A DNA stretch of 64,000 bases, taken from Ulva prolifera. Taxonomy: Eukaryota; Chlorophyta; Ulvophyceae; Ulvales; Ulvaceae. Below, piece by piece: positions 24,001-33,563 of this stretch; position 1 is the stretch's first letter, and each line of letters starts with the position of its first letter. A model generated the notes under the pieces. It saw nothing but the letters and a program-made list of their open reading frames with translations. It searched no databases and was not told where the DNA came from. The stretch spans positions 10,288,552-10,352,551 of the forward strand of contig CM041197.1 of the NCBI GenBank assembly GCA_023078555.1. The letters are read 5' to 3'. Both the position numbers and the translations under genes were made by a program.

Positions 24001-25743
24001 CTTCACAAAAAATTCAGCATGTACACAGAAGCGGGAAATCAGCAGGCACGTGCGCCGCAAGCAGCCAGCACCCAACCCAGCCTTGGGCTGCTGGAGCTCA
24101 AACTGCACAGTTCACTGCACATGTGAGTTACCGAATGGATTTGCAGCTCAGGTGTGCCAGTGCCTGCCTCAGCTCCTTCACAAAAAATTCAGCATGTACA
24201 CAGAAGCGGGAAATCAGCATGCACGTGCGCCGTATGCAGCCAGCACCCAACCCAGCCTTGGGCTGCTGGAGTTCAAACTGCACAGTTCACTGCACATGTG
24301 AGTTGCCGAATGGATTTGCAGCTCAGGTGTGCCAGTGCCTGCCTCAGCTCCTTCACAAAAAATTCAGCATGTACACAGAAGCGGGAAATCAGCAGGCACG
24401 TGCGCCGCAAGCAGCCAGCACCCAACCCAGCCTTGGGCTGCTGGAGTTCAAACTGCACAGTTCACTGCACATGTGAGTTGCCGAATGGATTTGCAGCTCA
24501 GGTGTGCCAGTGCCTGCCTCAGCTCCTTCACAAAAAATTCAGCATGTACACAGAAGCGGGAAATCAGCAGGCACGTGCGCCGCAAGCAGCCAGCACCAAA
24601 CCCAACCTTGAGCTGCTGGAGTTCAAACTGCACAGTTCACTGCACATGTGAGTTGCCGAATGGATTTGCAGCTCAGGTGTGCCAGTGCCTGCCTCAGCTC
24701 CTTCACAAAAAATTCAGCATGTACACAGAAGCGGGAAATCAGCATGCACGTGCGCCGTATGCAGCCAGCACCCAACCCAGCCTTGGGCTGCTGGAGCTCA
24801 AACTGCACAGTTCACTGCACATGTGAGTTGCCGAATGGATTTGCAGCTCAGGTGTGCCAGTGCCTGCCTCAGCTCCTTCACAAAAAATTCAGCATGTACA
24901 CAGAAGCGGGAAATCAGCAGGCACGTGCGCCGCAAGCAGCCAGCACCCAACCCAGCCTTGGGCTGCTGGAGTTCAAACTGCACAGTTCACTGCACATGTG
25001 AGTTGCCGAATGGATTTGCAGCTCAGGTGTGCCAGTGCCTGTCAGGAAAAGCGCCCACCCGAAGGTGTACTACTTTCCTTTGAGGATCTGGTCATATATA
25101 TACTTGAGTGCTGATGACTCATCATGACACCCCCCCTCACTCAAGGACCGTTGACTAGGATCCGAAAGCTTGGAAGGCGGACGCGTATCCTGGGTGCAGC
25201 TGCCCGGATTTGAACCCGCGTCTATGGAGGTGAAGATCCTCTCTATGACCACTCTCACCGATACCATGTCAGGAAAAGCGCCCACCCGAAGGTGTACTAC
25301 TTTCCTTTGAGGATCTGGTCATATATATACTTGAGTGCTGATGACTCATCATGACAGTGCCTGCCTCAGCTCCTTCACAAAAAATTCAGCATGTACACAG
25401 AAGCGGGAAATCAGCATGCACGTGCGCCGTATGCAGCCAGCACCCAACCCAGCCTTGGGCTGCTGGAGCTCAAACTGCACAGTTCACTGCACATGTGAGT
25501 TGCCGAATGGATTTGCAGCTCAGGTGTGCCAGTGCCTGCCTCAGCTCCTTCACAAAAAATTCAGCATGTACACAGAAGCGGGAAATCAGCAGGCACGTGC
25601 GCCGCAAGCAGCCAGCACCCAACCCAGCCTTGGGCTGCTGGAGTTCAAACTGCACAGTTCACTGCACATGTGAGTCGCCGAATGGATTTGCAACTCAGGT
25701 GTGCCAGTGCCTGCCTCAGGCCCTTCACAAAAAATTCAGCATG
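21001..25743 (+). repeat. 175-bp tandem satellite, about 25 copies, inside the CACTA element
   Basis: The unit begins GGTGTGCCAGTGCC and repeats every 175 bp (21,001, 21,176, 21,351 and on). Excluding the TRIM at 25,040-25,356 and its duplicated 5 bp, about 4.4 kb or 25 units remain. Units differ at a few diagnostic sites, such as CATGCACGTGCGCCGTATGC against CAGGCACGTGCGCCGCAAGC, and CCTTGGGCTG against CCTTGAGCTG. Almost every unit carries the G-box-like hexamer CACGTG. The many 165-codon overlapping frames arise because 175 is not divisible by three; they are not genes. The position between two divergent transposon genes suggests a spacer, enhancer or subterminal-like role, which is inference. 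Confidence 0.95.
25040..25356 (-). mobile_element. TRIM: miniature LTR retrotransposon, 317 bp
   Basis: Two identical 90-bp direct repeats (25,040-25,129 and 25,267-25,356) bracket 137 bp. Read on the minus strand each repeat starts TGTCATGATG and ends TTCCTGACA, the TG...CA ends of an LTR. Directly after the 5' LTR comes TGGTATCGGTGAGAG, close to the usual primer-binding site for initiator Met-tRNA (TGGTATC...). Directly before the 3' LTR is a purine tract GAGTGAGGGGGGGTG. A 5-bp target duplication GTGCC (25,035-25,039 and 25,357-25,361) splits one satellite unit, and removing element plus one GTGCC restores it. There is no gag or pol, so movement must rely on another element. LTR identity points to recent insertion. 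The internal part also has a B-box-like GGGTTCAAATCC. Confidence 0.9.
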
Positions 25744-26684
25744 CTTGTAACAGCTGCCATGCGTAACATGTACATTTGCACCCAGGGAATGGTGGGACGT
25801 GTGGTTTGTGGACATGAAAGTGAACTCTGCGTATGGCAGGTGGACAGTGGAGAGGAGTCCATGCCGGTAGAAAAGGCAAATCTGTACAGATCAGTGTCAC
25901 GAGTCGCGACACGTTTGGATTTGATGCAGTTTACATCCACGACTCTTTATTCTTCCCTAGAAAACTGTATCGAAGTATGATTTGGTGTGAAACACCGCGT
26001 CAAGCTGATTTAATTCCCACATACATTTCTGACTTGCTAGCTTTCGAGGTAAGCATCAGCAAGGCTGATGTCCCCAATGCTTGAAAAACTAATATTCGTG
26101 GAGGCAACCTTACTCCCCGCTTCCCTCTTAATTTGAGACCTGACGAATGGGAAATGGCATCGATTTTGCCCCTCGGCAAATGTACAGAGAGTTGGGTTTC
26201 CACCATTTCAGATTTATATCATGCTCGGATGCACCTGGCGCCTGCAAACACAGCCACAATATATTATAATTACAGCCTCTTGACTTTTTCAGGTTAGCTG
26301 TGGCGAGACACAGGTCGTGTCATTGACGAGTGCTAAAGGGCAGCAATCACAGACACATAAAAGGAGCAGCCACCATACCGCTCGTGCCATCTTTATGATG
26401 GCGTCGACGTTGACATTTGACTTCAGCACGATGATGTGACGGCAGACATGGACCGTCGCGACTAGATGGCGGAGCTGGGGTCTGGTGCTGCCTACGCCTT
26501 CGCTGTGGGGTATCCTCCCCCTACGCCACACGCACGCGGTGGCAACGCGCCTGGAAAACTTTGTCACGCCCAGCGAACGTCACTGAATCTGGCGACGGAA
26601 TCCGGTCACAAGCGAGCGCATCTCCGCAGCATTGTGGTATGACCGTCTAATCGTCGAGTGTGAGTTACTGCCAGATTTGCCACC
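25744..26684. other. Upstream region of the second CACTA gene
   Basis: No gene is supported here. The stretch lies between the last partial satellite unit and the start codon at 26,685 and would hold the promoter and 5' UTR. AT-rich patches such as ATATATTATAATTACAG (about 26,260) are present but I cannot single out a TATA box. Confidence 0.4.
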
Positions 26685-29600
26685 ATGCAAGCAGGCCAAG
26701 ACGCTCCGGGGCTCCGGCCGTATACGCTGTCTATTAAGGTGATTGACATTTACTCAGATGGCAAACTTCTCGTGACAGCCGATACGTATACGAGCAAGCC
26801 ACTAGGGGTGCCAGCAGATTGCCGCAGCCACTCTGAAGAAGTAATCTTGACTATATTGAGCGATGTCGGCAGGGCAGGGTCGAAGGAGTTCAGCGTGGAA
26901 GGCAGCTTGGAGAAGAAACAGTTTAGTCTTCGGAAGATCATGGAACGAATTTACGCCATGAGACTCGAGGCAGCCGAGCCGGTGCACGAGGCGCTCACGC
27001 GACTGCAGAACACTACCCAGATTCAGGGCCACTACGAATTACGTCTGACGACGAAGAAGAAAGGTCGCGGCAAGAGCAGACCAAAGGTCGCTGCGCAGCA
27101 GGCCAACGACTCGGTGCGCAGCCACTAAAAAGCTGACATATGTGCACCAAGCGCGTTGCACGTTCAAATGAGGGCGCGCACTCGCGAGTGGTCGACAGTC
27201 GCATCCCGCGCCGTCTAGCCGTTGGGACTCTCATAAGGAGATGTGAACAGTGCCCTGTATTCAACGTGCAGAATCCAGGAAGGAGGGAAGCTGGGCTGGC
27301 AACTATAGCGTACATGCCATCAAGCCTGTCCAAGGTAGCTCTGAAGGCAGCATTGAAGGCCGATCCCGAATGTCGCGCTGAGGTCAAGTTTCTGCCGAAG
27401 GCAGTAACATTCTGGGGACCAGAAGACCGATGGTGGCTACCGGGAATGCCTGTTGCCAGACTTGGGCTCCGGGCCAAGCTGAGCTCAGACCTGTTTGTCG
27501 AGGTCCTCACCCGAGTCTGCCTTCGCTGTATTCCACAGAATTTACATGAGCAGTACGGAGGTGATCTCTGAACGTACAACTTTAGGAAGCAACGGATTGC
27601 TAAAGTCAGGTGCCACTCCTTGCAGAATATTGAAGAGGACGCCTTCGTTGGCTTCCAGAAGTTGCTGGCGCTCGCCTCATATGGCGAGGCAATGCGGCGC
27701 GAGTTGGCCACGAAGCATCTTGATAACCAGCCGAAAAAGCTGCATTTGAAAGCGCTGTCCAAGTATGACATTTTAGCCCCTTCCATGTCGGTATCCTTCG
27801 CCAATGTCGCGATTCTGTCAACTGATCACGACTATGCATATGTAGGGCCACAGAGAACATGCGCTCGAGATCCAGAGCAGCTTGTCTGATGGACTTTTTA
27901 CTGTCCATCGGAGAGAAAGAAGCGCTTGGTACACACCCGAGCACATCCAAGTTGACAGGAGGGGAGCCCCTCCCGGGCACCTTCAGAGAGCAGTTCAAGG
28001 CTTTATTTGACAACAGCTGTATCAACAGCATACAGTCTAGCGAGGATCTGTCAAAATTTCTGCACAAAATCATAATTAAAATCTGCAACGATGAGGTAGC
28101 TGCAGAGGTGTGATTCACAATTGCAAGCATCGTATTGATGCCTACTTGGTGTTTTCTAATTGAAAGATGATGACAGCAAACCACAGCAGCCAACTAGCAG
28201 TGCACTCATGACGCATAGTTTTGGGCATGGAGCCCATGTGCATGCCAATTTGTAGTATGCAGAACTGTACGTAGCTATAGTATGCAGAACTGTATGCCTA
28301 GTCACGGGGTCGGGCCTGACATGCAGGCAATGATAGAGCTCACAGAGGAATGGATAGACGAGAGGGCGGCAATCATGAGGGAGCAAGGCCACCAGCAATT
28401 TGCGGACTGGCAGTGTGTAGAATCGATGCCATCAGTAGCCCCCCGCATGATTCAAATGCAGCCCAGCGTATCGAGAAGGCACGTGTGTGACTGGACGCTC
28501 ACCACGGCACCGATCAGGGCATGGACCACACGGCCAGACACGCATATGTTATTCAATGGTAGTGTGCCTTACACCATGAGCGTATGGACGGACCGCTTGT
28601 GGTCTGTGACACCGCTCGAACGGATCTGCGATGTCTCAATACTAACCATGAGACTGTTGTGCTGCAACAATGATAAGGAGCGGAGGATTGTCTTGGAGAT
28701 GCATGGTGATGAGGAAGATGATGCAGATGCAGATGAAAATGCAGACGAGGAGGAAGATGGAGAAGAGTTCAATGAAAACGAAGAGCATGCTGATGCAATT
28801 GAAGAGGCGGATGAGGAGCAGGCTAGAGAAGATGAAGCTTCAGATCTGGACGCTGACAATGCACCACAACAATCATCCACCGTACAGTGGGTCCCTTTGC
28901 AGGGTCATGTGAAAAAGTACTTCGACAACTGCTTCAGCATGTGGCTTGGCATCGATGAAGCTGCAGCACCAAGATTTCAAGAGCAGGTATGATTCACCCA
29001 TGGTTGACCAACTATGCACGAAGTACTTTTTCACATGACCCTGCAAAGGGATCCATGGACACCACTTGCATGAGCAGGTGCACAGCACGGTGGTCGTCAG
29101 CCCAGCACTGTGCAGGCCGAACCATCAGCTCTGCTAGCAGAGCCACACGCACGACTGAGACATCTTGATGATGTCACCGAGGAGCCTTTGCATGTCAGCG
29201 TAGCCGAATTCATGGAGCCTCTGCCGGGCACATTGGCAGATGCGCATGACACCGACATTGCAAGACATGTACATGGCAACTTTCAGACAGACTTGAGCTT
29301 CCCAGGGCACAGTGACAGCGACATGGAGGACGGCGTTGACGCTTTACTTCAGCAACAGCCCGGAGAAACTCGCAACAGCGAGAATGCAATGCATGTCTAT
29401 CGAGGTGCCATTGACATTGCGGACAAATATCCTCCCATCGTTGACCCAGATACATCAGGTGTAGGGGTCTTGAACTTTGATGTCCGCACGATGCTACCGA
29501 CAATGGCAGCCGAAGCAGGTCTACCTCTGACACATTCGACCTGTCGGAACCGAGCAACAGGGCATAGCAGTGGCTCAGGTATGGCTTCCACTGATGAATA

Positions 29601-31202
29601 TCATCCTCCGAGGGGCACGGCGTCGGCACCTATGGCCTTGCCGCCGGTCCCCGGTACAGGTGTGGCTAGTATGCTTGCCCCACAACCACCCATGACTGAG
29701 AAGCAACCAAACCAGATGACTCCAGCAGAGATGGCCAGGTTGCTTCTTGCAGCACCTCCAGGGTCGGACCCTTGGACTGTGCTTGCTCAAATCAGTACGA
29801 CGGCTGCTCCTCCCATCATGTCAAGTGCCACAGGTGTGGCCATGCCTACAGCTAGGCCTGTACCAGCCGCTCTCAATTCCGGCACCAATGCTATGGATGT
29901 CAATGCGCCCGCAGAAGCGCCCAGCCTCTTGCAAGATCAATTGATCACTGAGCCGAGCGTTGATATCTTATCTAGTAGGGGCTCGGTGCCCATGCACTCC
30001 TCTGGTCCAGTGACCACTGCGATTGCCACTAATTCCACCAGCGGAACTGCAAGGGAAGCTACCGCTGTAGCCGGTCACCAACCCTTGGCTAGGATGAATA
30101 ACCCGGCTCAGCTTCGGAGACTGGCTGGTGCGGGCCGCTGGAAGCCAAAGCCGGCAGCAGCTTCAACAGCAGCAGCAACTGCAAAGGTGGGTTCCGCATA
30201 CTCAGATTGACCTAGAATAATCTGCCTGCATGCTGATGACATGTGAGAGCTGACTGATCAGTCGACGTCATGAATTGCGTGACTTCAGCCTCCAGTTGCA
30301 ACAGCAGTTGGTTATTCAGCGATGTCAAATACACAGTGACTGCAGACGCAGTTTGGTGAATTGTCCAGCAATGCTGAGAACGTTGACCCAGCTGCGCAGC
30401 TTGCGCCAGTGGCAACCCCAACGACAGGTGCAAAGACCTCTGCTTTGAAGCGTGCAGCGTCCGCACGAACCAGGAAGACCAAACCTGCAGCACCCAAACC
30501 TCAGAGGTGGCGGAGCCCGACGACACGAGCTGCCATGGGTACGGCCACTGCAATGTGTGTGCCCAGCTTGCCCTATAGTAGTACCTGTAGCTAGCAGCAG
30601 CCTAGTGCATGTGGCGCCATGTTTGCCACCAGTGTACCCAAGATGACATGCTTCGATGTGCAGGTGCTGACATAGAATCCAATACAGAACAGTGCAACAC
30701 AGACCCACAGCTAAGCTTGCCATGTGCCAAGGTGTGTGTGACCAAACTTTGCATGTCCCCACTCCGGATCCCTGCCTTGCAGCATAAGGCAGTTGGGGAG
30801 CGCAATGAGCATGCTTGCTCGCATTGACTTTGCAGTTTTAGCCATATCCAGGTTTGCTCACTGTCACTAGGAACTGCTGGTAGCCGTGCGGCACTCTCTA
30901 TGTCGCATTTCTGGTTTCCATCGCAATTATGGCATTTGTTGGTGTATCCTTCCCTGGCCACATCTTCCTGCCACGACGGTCCAGCTCTGGTGCACACAAC
31001 TACATGCCAGCAGCAATGAGTTCTGATTCAGCTTTTCATGCATGCAGAAGAAGAGGACGTCTCGGCGGCAGTGCTCGAAGAAGTCTTGAGGCTAGATGCA
31101 GAGGTGCAGAACAAGACCACAGCTCCAGAGAGAGGCTGCAGGGTATCTGAAGATCTTGTTTTGGATGTGTTGTGTTGCTTGCTGTTTCATGTGTTATTGT
31201 GA
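26685..31202 (+). CDS. Second CACTA-encoded gene, multi-exon, acidic; function unknown
   Basis: Probable exons: about 26,685-27,061, 27,272-27,560, 27,636-27,841, 27,881-28,107, 28,327-28,986, 29,116-30,186, 30,352-30,538, 31,048-31,202. The last four join in phase at clear sites (GAGCAG|GTATGA, GCAAAG|GTGGGT, ATGG|GTACGG; acceptors TGTGCAG, GACGCAG, ATGCATGCAG) and give about 690 codons. The joins among the first four are uncertain and may hide a frameshift. Features visible: a strongly acidic Asp/Glu run at about 28,700-28,860, a long Pro/Ala/Thr/Ser-rich low-complexity region in the 29,116 exon, a basic stretch (KRAASARTRKTKPAAPKPQR) near 30,450, and an acidic, possibly coiled C-terminus. 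Its place opposite the transposase suggests an accessory protein analogous to TnpA of plant CACTA elements, but I see no homology to it. Confidence 0.55.
28892..29051. repeat. 32-bp perfect inverted repeat spanning exon and intron of the second CACTA gene
   Basis: Bases 28,892-28,923, inside the exon, are the exact reverse complement of 29,020-29,051, inside the following intron. The loop is 96 bases. The unspliced transcript would form a long perfect hairpin. Confidence 0.85.
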
Positions 31203-32155
31203 TAGTACAACCCCCTCTCAACCTGTAGTGGCGTGTGCAGCGACCAGGTGTCATATGAACGAGGGACGGGTATTAGCTGCCTCCAATCTACAGATTGTAA
31301 CCTTCACCAGCCATATGAGAACAGTAGGTTGCTTATCAGTACTGTACGGCTGCATGCTACCTGTTTTCGAGCTCTGGAAGCACCTGCATGATCACCTCCT
31401 AGCAGTGCAGAGGAATGTGACCCTAATTGCATTAGTGGCAGATTCCGCCACCAGCTCCTAATAATTGGCCCTGATACCTGTGAAACTGCCATTGGGCCAA
31501 GGGCACTTTCAGCCCCCTGGTGGTAAGGGTCACATCTGTGCTCACATAGGAGCAGAATCATGGTGACGTGCCACAACCTCCTTTCTGCCTACTTCTATGC
31601 CCTGAAGCACCCTCTTACAGTCACAAGTAACTCAAATTACACCAATGTTTAATTGACAAGTTTGCCACGATTTGCGGCATAGGTGAAAGACTTCCAGCTC
31701 GCTCCCGCCACCACGAACACCACCCACATCTGCGACTTCCAAGCAGGCATCCAGCCGTCCAGCTCCGAAATCCCGTACACCACACAGCGATGCATATACT
31801 TACGCAACTACCTACATCGCCCACTGCTTCCGCATCTTTGATGCATTCATAAGCATTGCGCGTAGACCGGCCAACCATAGTTATTGCCCCACGGAGCTAG
31901 GCTCTGTTTGATCCGAAGCGATCGCTGCACGCCAGAGTCGCCGCTTGCCACCACATACGGACCTGTTACGTTTCATTTACTTGATGTATTGAATGGATCT
32001 CGATTCTGTACAGAATAACGCCACTCAAAGCCGCAGCGGGCTTCAGCCCCTTGCCAGTGTCAGCCCCAGAGTTCAGGCAAATGTGCCCCCAGTGCTAAAC
32101 TCGGACTCATCCAACTGCCCCAAGTGCGCCTCACAATGTGCCCCTTCTGTGAGTC
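31203..32155. other. 3' region of the second CACTA gene and right subterminal zone
   Basis: No further gene is supported. The last about 150 bp before the TIR repeat the motif TGCCCC (AATGTGCCCCC, ACTGCCCCAAG, AATGTGCCCC), mirroring the left end. Confidence 0.5.
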
Positions 32156-32180
32156 TGGACCAGTCAGGTTTCTTGTAGTG
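32156..32180 (-). repeat. Right terminal inverted repeat of the CACTA element
   Basis: Ends in GTCAGGTTTCTTGTAGTG, the reverse complement of the left end, followed at once by the ATA target duplication. Confidence 0.9.
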
Positions 32181-32183
32181 ATA

Positions 32184-33563
32184 CCTCAAATTTTCTCAGC
32201 TAGCTCGACGCAATATTAGTTGCGGGCAAGCCAGGTTGCGTCCTTGCCGCGGCATGCCGGCCGGCCTTCGGTTTAATCATCATATGTTGCATGCGCATCA
32301 TGTAATTAATATGTTGCATGCGCATCATGAGTCAAGACCGACGCCGCCTCTCGACGCAACTTTGCTGGCGCACGCCCCGACACTTCGCGGCCGAGCGCAG
32401 CCTTCGCTGCAATGACGCCCAATTCCGGCTGCGAGGCTTCCATTTCACCATGCCGTACACGCGCCGTCTGCGCCTTCTGCCCGGGGCCCTTGCTAACGAG
32501 CATATAAACAACCGGTTGCCACCCCACAAATTTATATGATACCAGCACCATTTTTGCTACCTTGCGGTCTGCAAGCCTTCCACAGGGCAAAGCATTCGTC
32601 GTGTAGATCGCTGCCTCTGCATCGAGGTACAAGCATCCGGGTGGTCTCGTCACATCTCCGAGTCGAGCTGACACATCTTCTGAGGAGACGCAGCGCTACC
32701 ATATCAAGATGGTCTTGGGGTGCGCGATTGGATGCATAAAACTCTGTTGGTGAAACGGATGCCGCCAATGTGTGAACGCGTACGACGCCGGTCTGGACCT
32801 GGCACGGCGGGGGCGGTTCGACGCCACGGGGTGCAGCCACAGATGCAGGCTTGCTGCGTCCACGACACCGGTTCCAAGGGGCCAGTGTCCATGCATGCAT
32901 GCGATCGGTGTCAGAAGGCATGCCGCTCGCGATCTTGCCGTATGAAACGTGGACGTCACTGAGTCGGATGGCATGATCATCGTCGACACAGAAGAGCGCC
33001 ACAGAGAGCGGGTCTGAGCGAAAGAAAATGCTGTCAACCCCAACACCCTCTAGATCTCCCGTAACAGCTGCTTACAAGCTAGCAAACAGAAGCTGGATGT
33101 CACAAGGACATGAGCTTGTTTTGCAATGCTCTGGGTCAGCTGGTTTGTGGGAGCCCCCCCCCCCCCCCCCGCCCCCAGGTGGACATTAAGGTGTCTATAT
33201 AGGACTTGAAACCATTACATCGTCGAGGTTTGGGGGATGGTGAACGTCGCGCCGTTGCGTTAACGTTGCTGTCTGTAAGCATGACTCGGAGTCAATTGAT
33301 ATATTAATAGGCCATATATATAGCTAGTATATGTATACTAGTGCAGCGCTCAGCGCTGCGTTCAGCGCAGCGCTCATGCTGTGCAGCGCCTCCGTGTCCT
33401 ACTGAGCCCCAGCAAGTGGCAGCTGCATCTACCAGTGGTATGTGTGTACGGCCTACAGCAGGCACGCGAAGCATCCTCAACATAAATGCTTGGTGGCCTG
33501 GCTGAGTTCGGCAAGTGCCAAATGGCAATGTACTTGCAGCATGCATGCATACAAGCCTACCAG
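32184..33563. other. No gene supported; spacer between CACTA element and long-unit array
   Basis: Frames on both strands between 32,300 and 33,050 are open for up to about 156 codons but show no domain I recognise. There is a direct repeat of ATATGTTGCATGCGCATCAT at about 32,282 and 32,309, a C17 tract at 33,154-33,170 and a GCGC-rich stem-loop near 33,343-33,379. Confidence 0.4.

Larger units (their letters stand above)
14294..32180. mobile_element. Complete CACTA (EnSpm-type) DNA transposon, 17.9 kb
   Basis: The left end at 14,294 reads CACTACAAGAAACCTGAC and the right end at 32,180 is its reverse complement. The TIR is 25 bp with two mismatches. It is flanked by a 3-bp target duplication ATA (14,291-14,293 and 32,181-32,183). 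CACTA ends and a 3-bp TSD are diagnostic of the superfamily. Subterminal zones at both ends repeat a TGCCCC motif, as expected for transposase binding regions. Inside are a transposase gene on the minus strand (15,750-20,646), a second gene on the plus strand (26,685-31,202), and between them a 175-bp satellite invaded by a TRIM. The intact ends and TSD suggest a fairly recent insertion; whether it still moves is unknown. Confidence 0.9.

Noticed and set aside
21001-25083. Ladder of overlapping 117-209 codon frames on both strands
   Set aside because: They repeat every 175 bp in rotating frames because the satellite unit is not a multiple of three. Stops and starts are fixed by the unit, not by selection for protein.
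25130-25266. A tRNA gene on the minus strand
   Set aside because: The T-arm-like sequence is present, but acceptor, D and T stems do not pair properly and the sequence is bracketed by LTRs; it belongs to the TRIM.
21001-25743. CRISPR array
   Set aside because: The repeats are 175 bp head to tail with no unique spacers, and the window is eukaryotic.
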